Assembly: GCA_943735955.1 (NCBI GenBank)
Contig: OX030955.1
Location: forward strand, 13,605,383-13,669,382
Origin: Piscicola geometra
Lineage: Eukaryota > Annelida > Clitellata > Hirudinida > Piscicolidae
Length of the DNA: 64,000 nucleotides
Reading direction: 5' to 3'
Part shown: piece by piece, positions 30,001 through 45,000 of the stretch
How the letters are laid out: each line of letters opens with the position of its first letter
How positions within the stretch are numbered: the stretch's first letter is position 1
Notes under the pieces: model-generated
Told to the model about the DNA's origin: nothing
Seen by the model: only the letters and a program-made list of their open reading frames with translations
Database searches by the model: none
Program-made: the position numbers and the translations under genes

Positions 30001-33000
30001 TGTATCGACAACAGTGCCGACTACTGTATCAATGATGACAACAGAATCAACAAGTGTGCCAACTGCTGTATCGACAACAGTGCCGACTACTGTATCAATG
30101 ATGACAACAGAATCAACAAGTGTGCCAACTGCTGTATCGACAACAGTGCCGACTACTGTATCAATGATGACAACAGAATCAACAAGTGTGCCAACTGCTG
30201 TATCGACAACAGTGCCGACTACTGTATCAATGATGACAACAGAATCAACAAGTGTGCCAACTGCTGTATCAACAACAGTGCCGACTACTGTATCAATGAT
30301 GACAACAGAATCAACAAGTGTGCCAACTGCTGTATCGACAACAGTGCCGACTACTGTATCAATGATGACAACAGAATCAACAAGTGTCCCAACTGCTGTA
30401 TCGACAACAGTGCCGACTACTGTATCAATGATGACAACAGAATCAACGAGTGTGCCAACTACTGTATCGACAACAGTGCCGACTACTGTATCAATGATGA
30501 CAACAGAATCAACAAGTGTGCCAACTGCTGTATCGACAACAGTGCCGACTACTGAATCAATGATGACAACAGAATCAACAAGTGTGCCAACTGCTGTATC
30601 GACAACAGTGCCGACTACTGTATCAATGATGACAACAGAATCAACAAGTGTGCCAACTGCTGTATCGACAACAGTGCCGACTACTGTATCAATGATGACA
30701 ACAGAATCAACAAGTGTGCCAACTGCTGTATCGACAACAGTGCCGACTACTGAATCAATGATGACAACAGAATCAACAAGTGTGCCAACTGCTGTATCGA
30801 CAACAGTGCCGACTACTGTATCAATGATGACAACAGAATCAACAAGTGTGCCAACTGCTGTATCAACAACAGTGCCGACTACTGTATCAATGATGACAAC
30901 AGAATCAACAAGTGTGCCAACTGCTGTATCAACAACAGTGCCGACTACTGTATCAGTGATGACAACAGAATCAACAAGTGTGCCAACTGCTGTATCGACA
31001 ACAGTGCCGACTACTGTATTAATGATGACAACAGAATCAACAAGTGTGCCAACTGCTGTATCGACAACAGTGCCGACTACTGTATCAATGATGACAACAG
31101 AATCAACAAGTGTGCCAACTGCTGTATCGACAACAGTGCCGACTACTGTATCAATGATGAAAACAGAATCAACAAGTGTGCCAACAGCTGTATCGACAAC
31201 AGTGCCGACTACTGTATCAATGATGACAACAGAATCAACAAGTGTGCCAACTGCTGTATCAACAACAGTGCCGACTACTGTATCAATGATGACAACAGAA
31301 TCAACAAGTGTGCCAACTGCTGTATCAACAACAGTGCCGACTACTGTATCAATGATGACAACAGAATCAACAAGTGTCCCAACTGCTGTATCGACAACAG
31401 TGCCGACTACTGTATCAATGATGACAACAGAATCAACGAGGGTGCCAACTGCTGTATCGACAACAGTGCCGACTACTGTATCAATGATGACAACAGAATC
31501 AACGAGTGTGCCAACTGCTGTATCGACAACAGTGCCGACTACTGTATCAATGATGACAACAGAATCAACAAGTGTGCCAACTGCTATATCGACAACAGTG
31601 CCGACTACTGTATCAATGATGACAACAGAATCAACAAGTGTGCCAACTGCTGTATCGACAACAATGCCAACTACTGTATCAATGATGACAACAGAATCAA
31701 CGAGTGTGCCAACTGCTGTATCGACAAATGTGCCGACTACTGTATCAATGATGATAACAGAATCAACAAGTGTGCCAACTGCTGTATCAACAACAGTGCC
31801 GACTACTGTATCAATGATGACAACAGAATCAACAAGTGTGCCAACTGCTGTATCAACAACAGTGCCGACTACTGTATCAATGATGACAACAGAATCAACA
31901 AGTGTCCCAACTGCTGTATCGACAACAGTGCCGACTACTGTATCAATGATGACAACAGAATCAACAAGTGTGCCAACTGCTGTATCAACAACAGTGCCGA
32001 CTACTGTATCAATGATGACAACAGAATCAACAAGTGTGCCAACTGCTGTATCGACAACAGTGCCGACTACTGTATCAATGATGACAACAGAATCAACAAG
32101 TGTGCCAACTGCTGTATGGACAACAGTGCCGACTACTGTATCAATGATGACAACAGAATCAACAAGTGTGCCAACTGCTGTATCGACAACAGTGACGACT
32201 ACTGTATCAATGATGACAACAGAATCAACAAGTGTGCCAACTGCTGTATCGACAACAGTGCCGACTACTGTATCAATGATGACAACAGAATCAACAAGTG
32301 TGCCAACTGCTGTATCGACAACAGTGCCGACTACTGTATCAATGATGACAACAGAATCAACAAGTGTGCCAACTGCTGTATCGACAAAAGTGCCGACTAC
32401 TGTATCAATGATGACAACAGAATCAACAAGTGTGCCAACTGCTGTATCGAAAACAGTGCCGACTACTGTATCAATGATGACAACAGAATCAACAAGTGTG
32501 CCAACTGCTGTATCGACAACAGTGCCGACTACTGTATCAATGATGACAACAGAATCAACAAGTTTGCCACTTGCTGTATCGACAACAGTGCCGACTACTG
32601 TATCAATGATGACAACAGAATCAACAAGTGTGCCAACTGCTGTATCGACAACAGTGCCGACTACTGTATCAATGATGACAACAGAATCAACAAGTGTGCC
32701 AACTGCTGTATCGACAACAGTGCCGACTACTGTATCAATGATGACAACAGAATCAACAAGTGTGCCAACTGCTGTATCGACAACAGTGCCGACTACTGTA
32801 TCAATGATGACAACAGAATCAACAAGTGTGCCAACTGCTGTATCGACAACAGTGCCGACTACTGTATCAATGATGACAACAGAATCAACAAGTGTGCCAA
32901 CTGCTGTATCGACAACAGTGCCGACTACTGTATCAATGATGACAACAGAATCAACAAGTGTGCCAACTGCTGTATCGACAACAGTGCCGACTACTGTATC

Positions 33001-36000
33001 AATGATGACAACAGAATCAACAAGTGTGCCAACTGCTGTATCGACAACAGTGCCGACTACTGTATCAATGATGACAACAGAATCAACAAGTGTGCCAACT
33101 GCTGTATCGACAACAGTGCCGACTACTGTATCAATGATGACAACAGAATCAACAAGTGTGCCGACTACTGTTTCAATGATGACAACAGAATCAACGAGTG
33201 TGCCAACTGCTGTATCGACAACAGTGCCGACTACTGTATCAATGATGACAACAGAATCAACAAGTGTGCCAACTGCTGTATCGACAACAGTGCCGACTAC
33301 TGTATCAATGATGACAACAGAATCAACAAGTGTGCCAACTGCTGTATCGACAAAAGTGCCGACTACTGTATCAATGATGACAACAGAATCAACAAGTGTG
33401 CCAACTGCTGTATCGAAAACAGTGCCGACTACTGTATCAATGATGACAACAGAATCAACAAGTGTGCCAACTGCTGTATCGACAACAGTGCCGACTACTG
33501 TATCAATGATGACAACAGAATCAACAAGTTTGCCACTTGCTGTATCGACAACAGTGCCGACTACTTTATCAATGATGACAACAGAATCAACAAGTGTGCC
33601 AACTGCTGTATCGACAACAGTGCCGACTACTGTATCAATGATGACAACAGAATCAACAAGTGTGCCAACTGCTGTATCGACAACAGTGCCGACTACTGTA
33701 TCAATGATGACAACAGAATCAACAAATGTGCCAACTGCTGTATCGACAACAGTGCCGACTACTGTATCAATGATGACAACAGAATCAACAAGTGTGCCAA
33801 CTGCTGTATCGACAACAGTGCCGACTACTGTATCAATGATGACAACAGAATCAACAAGTGTGCCAACTGCTGTATCGACAACAGTGCCGACTACTGTATC
33901 AATGATGACAACAGAATCAACAAGTGTGCCAACTGCTGTATCGACAACAGTGCCGACTACTGTATCAATGATGACAACAGAATCAACAAGTGTGCCAACT
34001 GCTGTATCGACAACAGTGCCGACTACTGTATCAATGATGACAACAGAATCAACAAGTGTGCCAACTGCTGTATCGACAACAGTGCCGACTACTGTATCAA
34101 TGATGACAACAGAATCAACAAGTGTGCCGACTACTGTTTCAATGATGACAACAGAATCAACGAGTGTGCCAACTGCTGTATCGACAACAGTGCCGACTAC
34201 TGTATCAATGATGACAACAGAATCAACGAGTGTGCCAACTGCTGTATCGACAACAGTGCCGACTACTGTATCATTGATGACAACAGAATCAACAAGTGTG
34301 CCAACTGCTGTATCGACAACAGTGCCGACTACTGTATCAATGATGACAACAGAATCAACGAGTGTGCCAACTGCTGTATCGACAACAGTGCCGACTACTG
34401 TATCAATGATGACAACAGAATCAACAAGTGTGCCAACTGCTGTATCGACAACAGTGCCGACTACTGTATCAATGATGACAACAGAATCAACAAGTGTGCC
34501 AACTGCTGTATCGACAACAGTGCCGACTACTGTATCAATGATGACAACAGAATCAACAAGTGTGCCAACTGCTGTATCGACAACAGTGCCGACTACTGTA
34601 TCAATGATGACAACAGAATCAACAAGTGTGCCAACTGCTGTATCGACAACAGTGCCGACTACTGTATCAATGATGACAACAGAATCAACGAGTGTGCCAA
34701 CTGCTGTATCGACAACAGTGCCGACTACTGTATCAATGATGACAACAGAATCAACAAGTGTGCCAACTGCTGTATCAACAACAGTGCCGACTACTGTATC
34801 AATGATGACAACAGAATCAACAAGTGTCCCAACTGCTGTATCGACAACAGTGCCGACTACTGTATCAATGATGACAACAGAATCAACGAGGGTGCCAACT
34901 GCTGTATCGACAACAGTGCCGACTACTGTATCAATGATGACAACAGAATCAACGAGTGTGCCAACTGCTGTATCGACAACAGTGCCGACTACTGTATCAA
35001 TGATGACAACAGAATCAACAAGTGTGCCAACTGCTATATCGACAACAGTGCCGACTACTGTATCAATGATGACAACAGAATCAACAAGTGTGCCAACTGC
35101 TGTATCGACAACAATGCCAACTACTGTATCAATGATGACAACAGAATCAACGAGTGTGCCAACTGCTGTATCGACAAATGTGCCGACTACTGTATCAATG
35201 ATGATAACAGAATCAACAAGTGTGCCAACTGCTGTATCAACAACAGTGCCGACTACTGTATCAATGATGACAACAGAATCAACAAGTGTGCCAACTGCTG
35301 TATCAACAACAGTGCCGACTACTGTATCAATGATGACAACAGAATCAACAAGTGTCCCAACTGCTGTATCGACAACAGTGCCGACTACTGTATCAATGAT
35401 GACAACAGAATCAACAAGTGTGCCAACTGCTGTATCAACAACAGTGCCGACTACTGTATCAATGATGACAACAGAATCAACAAGTGTGCCAACTGCTGTA
35501 TCGACAACAGTGCCGACTACTGTATCAATGATGACAACAGAATCAACAAGTGTGCCAACTGCTGTATGGACAACAGTGCCGACTACTGTATCAATGATGA
35601 CAACAGAATCAACAAGTGTGCCAACTGCTGTATCGACAACAGTGACGACTACTGTATCAATGATGACAACAGAATCAACAAGTGTGCCAACTGCTGTATC
35701 GACAACAGTGCCGACTACTGTATCAATGATGACAACAGAATCAACAAGTGTGCCAACTGCTGTATCGACAACAGTGCCGACTACTGTATCAATGATGACA
35801 ACAGAATCAACAAGTGTGCCAACTGCTGTATCGACAAAAGTGCCGACTACTGTATCAATGATGACAACAGAATCAACAAGTGTGCCAACTGCTGTATCGA
35901 AAACAGTGCCGACTACTGTATCAATGATGACAACAGAATCAACAAGTGTGCCAACTGCTGTATCGACAACAGTGCCGACTACTGTATCAATGATGACAAC

Positions 36001-39000
36001 AGAATCAACAAGTTTGCCACTTGCTGTATCGAAAACAGTGCCGACTACTGTATCAATGATGACAACAGAATCAACAAGTGTGCCAACTGCTGTATCGACA
36101 ACAGTGCCGACTACTGTATCAATGATGACAACAGAATCAACAAGTGTGCCAACTGCTGTATCGACAACAGTGCCGACTACTGTATCAATGATGACAACAG
36201 AATCAACAAGTGTGCCAACTGCTGTATCGACAACAGTGCCGACTACTGTATCAATGATGACAACAGAATCAACAAGTGTGCCAACTGCTGTATCGACAAC
36301 AGTGCCGACTACTGTATCAATGATGACAACAGAATCAACAAGTGTGCCAACTGCTGTATCGACAACAGTGCCGACTACTGTATCAATGATGACAACAGAA
36401 TCAACAAGTGTGCCAACTGCTGTATCGACAACAGTGCCGACTACTGTATCAATGATGACAACAGAATCAACAAGTGTGCCAACTGCTGTATCGACAACAG
36501 TGCCGACTACTGTATCAATGATGACAACAGAATCAACAAGTGTGCCAACTGCTGTATCGACAACAGTGCCGACTACTGTATCAATGATGACAACAGAATC
36601 AACAAGTGTGCCGACTACTGTTTCAATGATGACAACAGAATCAACGAGTGTGCCAACTGCTGTATCGACAACAGTGCCGACTACTGTATCAATGATGACA
36701 ACAGAATCAACGAGTGTGCCAACTGCTGTATCGACAACAGTGCCGACTACTGTATCATTGATGACAACAGAATCAACAAGTGTGCCAACTGCTGTATCGA
36801 CAACAGTGCCGACTACTGTATCAATGATGACAACAGAATCAACGAGTGTGCCAACTGCTGTATCGACAACAGTGCCGACTACTGTATCAATGATGACAAC
36901 AGAATCAACAAGTGTGCCAACTGCTGTATCGACAACAGTGCCGACTACTGTATCAATGATGACAACAGAATCAACAAGTGTGCCAACTGCTGTATCGACA
37001 ACAGTGCCGACTACTGTATCAATGATGACAACAGAATCAACAAGTGTGCCAACTGCTGTATCGACAACAGTGCCGACTACTGTATCAATGATGACAACAG
37101 AATCAACAAGTGTGCCAACTGCTGTATCGACAACAGTGCCGACTACTGTATCAATGATGACAACAGAATCAACGAGTGTGCCAACTGCTGTATCGACAAC
37201 AGTGCCGACTACTGTATCAATGATGACAACAGAATCAACAAATGTGCCAACTGCTGTATCGACAACAGTGCCGACTACTGTATCAATGATGACAACAGAA
37301 TCAACAAGTGTGCCAACTGCTGTATCGACAACAGTGCCGACTACTGTATCAATGATGACAACAGAATCAACAAGTGTGCCAACTGCTGTATCGACAACAG
37401 TGCCGACTACTGTATCAATGATGACAACAGAATCAACAAGTGTTCCAACTGCTGTTTCGACAACAGTGCCGACTACTGTATCAATGAGGACAACAGAATC
37501 AACAAGTGTGCCAACTGCTGTATCGACAACAGTGCCAACTACTGTATCAATGATGACAACAGAATCAACAAGTGTGCCGACTACTGTTTCAATGATGACA
37601 ACAGAATCAACGAGTGTGCCAACTGCTGTATCGACAACAGTGCCGACTACTGTATCAATGATGACAACAGAATCAACGAGTGTGCCAACTGCTGTATCGA
37701 CAACAGTGCCGACTACTGTATCATTGATGACAACAGAATCAACAAGTGTGCCAACTGCTGTATCGACAACAGTGCCGACTACTGTATCAATGATGACAAC
37801 AGAATCAACGAGTGTGCCAACTGCTGTATCGACAACAGTGCCGACTACTGTATCAATGATGACAACAGAATCAACAAGTGTGCCAACTGCTGTATCGACA
37901 ACAGTGCCGACTACTGTATCAATGATGACAACAGAATCAACAAGTGTGCCAACTGCTGTATCGACAACAGTGCCGACTACTGTATCAATGATGACAACAG
38001 AATCAACAAGTGTGCCAACTGCTGTATCAACAACAGTGCCGACTACTGTATCAATGATGACAACAGAATCAACAAGTGTTCCAACTGCTGTTTCGACAAC
38101 AGTGCCGACTACTGTATCAATGATGACAACAGAATCAACGAGTGTGCCAACTGCTGTATCGACAACAGTGCCGACTACTGTATCAATGATGACAACAGAA
38201 TCAACAAATGTGCCAACTGCTGTATCGACAACAGTGCCGACTACTGTATCAATGATGACAACAGAATCAACAAGTGTGCCAACTGCTGTATCGACAACAG
38301 TGCCGACTACTGTATCAATGATGACAACAGAATCAACAAGTGTGCCAACTGCTGTATCGACAACAGTGCCGACTACTGTATCAATGATGACAACAGAATC
38401 AACAAGTGTTCCAACTGCTGTTTCGACAACAGTGCCGACTACTGTATCAATGATGACAACAGAATCAACGAGTGTGCCAACTGCTGTATCGACAACAGTG
38501 CCGACTACTGTATTAATGATGACAACAGAATCAACAAATGTGCCAACTGCTGTATCGACAACAGTGCCGACTACTGTATCAATGATGACAACAGAATCAA
38601 CAAGTGTGCCAACTGCTGTATCGACAACAGTGCCGACTACTGTATCAATGATGACAACAGAATCAACAAGTGTGCCAACTGCTGTATTGACAACAGTGCC
38701 GACTACTGTATCAATGATGACAACAGAATCAACAAGTGTCCCAACTGCTGTATCGAAAACAGTGCCGACTACTGTATCAATGATGACAACAGAATCAACA
38801 AGTGTCCCAACTGCTGTATCGACAACAGTGCCGACTACTGTATCAATGATGACAACAGAATCAACAAGTGTGCCAACTGCTGTATCGACAACAGTGCCGA
38901 CTACTGTATCAATGATGACAACAGAATCAACAAGTGTGCCAACTGCTGTATCGACAACAGTGCCGACTACTGTATCAATGATGACAACAGAATCAACAAG

Positions 39001-42000
39001 TGTGCCAACTGCTGTATCGACAACAGTGCCGACTACTGTATCAATGATGACAACAGAATCAACAAGTGTGCCGACTACTGTTTCAATGATGACAACAGAA
39101 TCAACGAGTATGCCAACTGCTGTATCGACAACAGTGCCGACTACTGTATCAATGATGACAACAGAATCAACGAGTGTGCCAACTGCTGTATCGACAACAG
39201 TGCCGACTACTGTATCATTGATGACAACAGAATCAACAAGTGTGCCAACTGCTGTATCGACAACAGTGCCGACTACTGTATCAATGATGACAACAGAATC
39301 AACGAGTGTGCCAACTGCTGTATCGACAACAGTGCCGACTACTGTATCAATGATGACAACAGAATCAACAAGTGTGCCAACTGCTGTATCGACAACAGTG
39401 CCGACTACTGTATCAATGATGACAACAGAATCAACAAGTGTGCCAACTGCTGTATCGACAACAGTGCCAACTACTGTCTCAATGATGACAACAGAATCAA
39501 CAAGTGTGCCAACTGCTGTATCGACAACAGTGCCGACTACTGTATCAATGATGACAACAGAATCAACAAGTGTGCCAACTGTTGTATCAACAACAGTGCC
39601 GACTACTGTATCAATGATGACAACACAATCAACAAGTGTGCCAACTGCTGTATCGACAACAGTGCCGACTACTGTATCAATGATGACAACAGAATCAACA
39701 AGTGTGCCAACTGCTATATCGACAACAGTGCCGACTACTGTATCAATGATGACAACAGAATCAACAAGTGTGCCAAATGCTGTATCGACAACAGTGCCAA
39801 CTACTGTCTCAATGATGACAACAGAATCAACAAGTGTGCAAACTGCTGTATCGACAACAGTGCCGACTACTGTATCAATGATGACAACAGAATCAACAAG
39901 TGTGCCAACTGCTGTATCGACAACAGTGCCGACTACTGTATCAATGATGACAACAGAATCAACAAGTGTGCCAACTGCTGTATCGACAACAGTGCCGACT
40001 ACTGTATCAATAATGACAACAGAATCAACAAGTGTGCCAACTGCTGTATCGACAACAGTGCCGACTACTGTATCAATGATGACAACAGAATCAACAAGTG
40101 TGCCAACTGCTGTATCGACAACAGTGCCGACTACTGTATCAATGATGACAACAGAATCAACAAGTGTGCCAACTGCTGTATCGACAACAGTGCCGACTAC
40201 TGTATCAATGATGACAACAGAATCAACAAGTGTGCCAACTGCTGTATCGACAACAGTGCCGACTACTGTATCAATGATGACAACAGAATCAACAAGTGTG
40301 CCAACTGCTGTATCGACAACAGTGCCGACTACTGTATCAATGATGACAACAGAATCAACAAGTGTTCCAACTGCTGTTTCGACAACAGTGCCGACTACTG
40401 TATCAATGATGACAACAGAATCAACGAGTGTGCCAACTGCTGTATCGACAACAGTGCCGACTACTGTATTAATGATGACAACAGAATCAACAAATGTGCC
40501 AACTGCTGTATCGACAACAGTGCCGACTACTGTATCAATGATGACAACAGAATCAACAAGTGTGCCAACTGCTGTATCGACAACAGTGCCGACTACTGTA
40601 TCAATGATGACAACAGAATCAACAAGTGTGCCAACTGCTGTATTGACAACAGTGCCGACTACTGTATCAATGATGACAACAGAATCAACAAGTGTCCCAA
40701 CTGCTGTATCGAAAACAGTGCCGACTACTGTATCAATGATGACAACAGAATCAACAAGTGTCCCAACTGCTGTATCGACAACAGTGCCGACTACTGTATC
40801 AATGATGACAACAGAATCAACAAGTGTGCCAACTGCTGTATCGACAACAGTGCCGACTACTGTATCAATGATGACAACAGAATCAACAAGTGTGCCAACT
40901 GCTGTATCGACAACAGTGCCGACTACTGTATCAATGATGACAACAGAATCAACAAGTGTGCCAACTGCTGTATCGACAACAGTGCCGACTACTGTATCAA
41001 TGATGACAACAGAATCAACAAGTGTGCCGACTACTGTTTCAATGATGACAACAGAATCAACGAGTATGCCAACTGCTGTATCGACAACAGTGCCGACTAC
41101 TGTATCAATGATGACAACAGAATCAACGAGTGTGCCAACTGCTGTATCGACAACAGTGCCGACTACTGTATCATTGATGACAACAGAATCAACAAGTATG
41201 CCAACTGCTGTATCGACAACAGTGCCGACTACTGTATCAATGATGACAACAGAATCAACGAGTGTGCCAACTGCTGTATCGACAACAGTGCCGACTACTG
41301 TATCAATGATGACAACAGAATCAACAAGTGTGCCAACTGCTGTATCGACAACAGTGCCGACTACTGTATCAATGATGACAACAGAATCAACAAGTGTGCC
41401 AACTGCTGTATCGACAACAGTGCCAACTACTGTCTCAATGATGACAACAGAATCAACAAGTGTCCCAACTGCTGTATCGACAACAGTGCCGACTACTGTA
41501 TCAATGATGACAACAGAATCAACAAGTGTGCCAACTGCTGTATCGACAACAGTGCCGACTACTGTATCAATGATGACAACAGAATCAACAAGTGTCCCAA
41601 CTGCTGTATCGACAACAGTGCCGACTACTGTATCAATGATGACAACAGAATCAACAAGTGTGCCAACTGCTATATCGACAACAGTGCCGACTACTGTATC
41701 AATGATGACAACAGAATCAACAAGTGTGCCAAATGCTGTATCGACAACAGTGCCAACTACTGTCTCAATGATGACAACAGAATCAACAAGTGTGCAAACT
41801 GCTGTATCGACAACAGTGCCGACTACTGTATCAATGATGACAACAGAATCAACAAGTGTGCCAACTGCTGTATCGACAACAGTGCCGACTACTGTATCAA
41901 TGATGACAACAGAATCAACAAGTGTGCCAACTGCTGTATCGACAACAGTGCCGACTACTGTATCAATAATGACAACAGAATCAACAAGTTTGCCAACTGC

Positions 42001-45000
42001 TGTATCGACAACAGTGCCGACTACTGTATCAATGATGACAACAGAATCAACAAGTGTCCCAACTGCTGTATCGACAACAGTGCCGACTACTGTATCAATG
42101 ATGACAACAGAATCAACAAGTGTGCCAACTGCTGTATCGACAACAGTGCCGACTACTGTATCAATGATGACAACAGAATCAACAAGTGTGCCAACTGCTG
42201 TATCAACAACAGTGCCGACTACTGTATCAATGATGACAACAGAATCAACAAGTGTGCCAACTGCTGTATCGACAACAGTGCCGACTACTGTATCAATGAT
42301 GACAACAGAATCAACAAGTGTGCCAACTGCTGTATCGACAACAGTGCCGACTACTGTATCAATGATGACAACAGAATCAACAAGTTTGCCAACTGCTGTA
42401 TCGACAACAGTGCCGACTACTGTATCAATGATGACAACAGAATCAACAAGTGTCCCAACTGCTGTATCGACAACAGTGCCGACTACTGTATCAATGATGA
42501 CAACAGAATCAACGAGTGTGCCAACTGCTGTATCGACAACAGTGCCGACTACTGTATCAATGATGACAACAGAATCAACAAGTGTGCCAACTGCTGTATC
42601 GACAACAGTGCCGACTACTGTATCAATAATGACAACAGAATCAACAAGTGTGCCAACTGCTGTATCGACAACAGTGCCGACTACTGTATCAATGATGACA
42701 ACAGAATCAACAAGTGTGCCAACTGCTGTATCGACAACAGTGCCGACTACTGTATCAATGATGACAACAGAATCAACAAGTGTGCCAACTGCTGTATCGA
42801 CAACAGTGCCGACTACTGTATCAATGATGACAACAGAATCAACAAGTGTGCCAACTGCTGTATCGACAACAGTGCCGACTACTATATCAATGATGACAAC
42901 AGAATCAACAAGTGTGCCAACTGCTGTATCGACAACAGTGCCGACTACTGTATCAATGATGACAACAGAATCAACAAGTTTGCCAACTGCTGTATCGACA
43001 ACAGTGCCGACTACTGTATCAATGATGACAACAGAATCAACAAGTGTCCCAACTGCTGTATCGACAACAGTGCCGACTACTGTATCAATGATGACAACAG
43101 AATCAACGAGTGTGCCAACTGCTGTATCGACAACAGTGCCGACTACTGTATCAATGATGACAACAGAATCAACAAGTGTGCCAACTGCTGTATCGACAAC
43201 AGTGCCGACTACTGTATCAATGATGACAACAGAATCAACAAGTGTGCCAACTGCTGTATCGACAACAGTGCCGACTACTGTATCAATGATGACAACAGAA
43301 TCAACAAGTGTCCCAACTGCTGTATCGACAACAGTGCCGACTACTGTATCAATGATGACAACAGAATCAACAAGTGTGCCAACTGCTGTATCGACAACAG
43401 TGCCGACTACTGTATCAATGATGACAACAGAATCAACAAGTGTGCCAACTGCTGTATCAACAACAGTGCCGACTACTGTATCAATGATGACAACAGAATC
43501 AACAAGTGTGCCAACTGCTGTATCGACAACAGTGCCGACTACTGTATCAATGATGACAACAGAATCAACAAGTGTGCCAACTGCTGTATCGACAACAGTG
43601 CCGACTACTGTATCAATGATGACAACAGAATCAACAAGTTTGCCAACTGCTGTATCGACAACAGTGCCGACTACTGTATCAATGATGACAACAGAATCAA
43701 CAAGTGTCCCAACTGCTGTATCGACAACAGTGCCGACTACTGTATCAATGATGACAACAGAATCAACGAGTGTGCCAACTGCTGTATCGACAACAGTGCC
43801 GACTACTGTATCAATGATGACAACAGAATCAACAAGTGTGCCAACTGCTGTATCGACAACAGTGCCGACTACTGTATCAATGATGACAACAGAATCAACA
43901 AGTGTGCCAACTGCTGTATCGACAACAGTGCCGACTACTGTATCAATGATGACAACAGAATCAACAAGTGTCCCAACTGCTGTATCGACAACAGTGCCGA
44001 CTACTGTATCAATGATGACAACAGAATCAACAAGTGTGCCAACTGCTGTATCGACAACAGTGCCGACTACTGTATCAATGATGACAACAGAATCAACAAG
44101 TTTGCCAACTGCTGTATCGACAACAGTGCCGACTACTGTATCAATGATGACAACAGAATCAACAAGTGTCCCAACTGCTGTATCGACAACAGTGCCGACT
44201 ACTGTATCAATGATGACAACAGAATCAACGAGTGTGCCAACTGCTGTATCGACAACAGTGCCGACTACTGTATCAATGATGACAACAGAATCAACAAGTG
44301 TGCCAACTGCTGTATCGACAACAGTGCCGACTACTGTATCAATGATGACAACAGAATCAACAAGTGTGCCAACTGCTGTATCGACAACAGTGCCGACTAC
44401 TGTATCAATGATGACAACAGAATCAACAAGTGTCCCAACTGCTGTATCGACAACAGTGCCGACTACTGTATCAATGATGACAACAGAATCAACAAGTGTG
44501 CCAACTGTTGTATCGACAACAGTGCCGACTACTGTATCAATGATGACAACAGAATCAACAAGTGTGCCAACTGCTGTATCAACAACAGTGCCGACTACTG
44601 TATCAATGATGACAACAGAATCAACAAGTGTGCCAACTGCTGTATCGACAACAGTGCCGACTACTGTATCAATGATGACAACAGAATCAACAAGTGTGCC
44701 AACTGCTGTATCGACAACAGTGCCGACTACTGTATCAATGATGACAACAGAATCAACAAGTTTGCCAACTGCTGTATCGACAACAGTGCCGACTACTGTA
44801 TCAATGATGACAACAGAATCAACAAGTGTCCCAACTGCTGTATCGACAACAGTGCCGACTACTGTATCAATGATGACAACAGAATCAACGAGTGTGCCAA
44901 CTGCTGTATCGACAACAGTGCCGACTACTGTATCAATGATGACAACAGAATCAACAAGTGTGCCAACTGCTGTATCGACAACAGTGCCGACTACTGTATC

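Larger units (their letters stand above)
31400..35700. repeat. Block shared with 9.5-13 kb, duplicated once at 3450 bp
   Basis: The ordered markers AGG (codon 8), ATA (codon 13), ATG (codon 17), AAT (codon 16) and TGG (codon 14) seen at 9.5-12.4 kb recur here. The ATA marker is at 31586 and 35036 and the TGG marker at 32116 and 35566, both 3450 bp apart. That equals 53 units minus two 24-bp deletions, matching the two short units lying between them. The distance from the ATA marker at 11852 to the one at 31586 is 19,734 bp, exactly 299 units. This is the clearest long-range link in the window. Confidence 0.84.
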
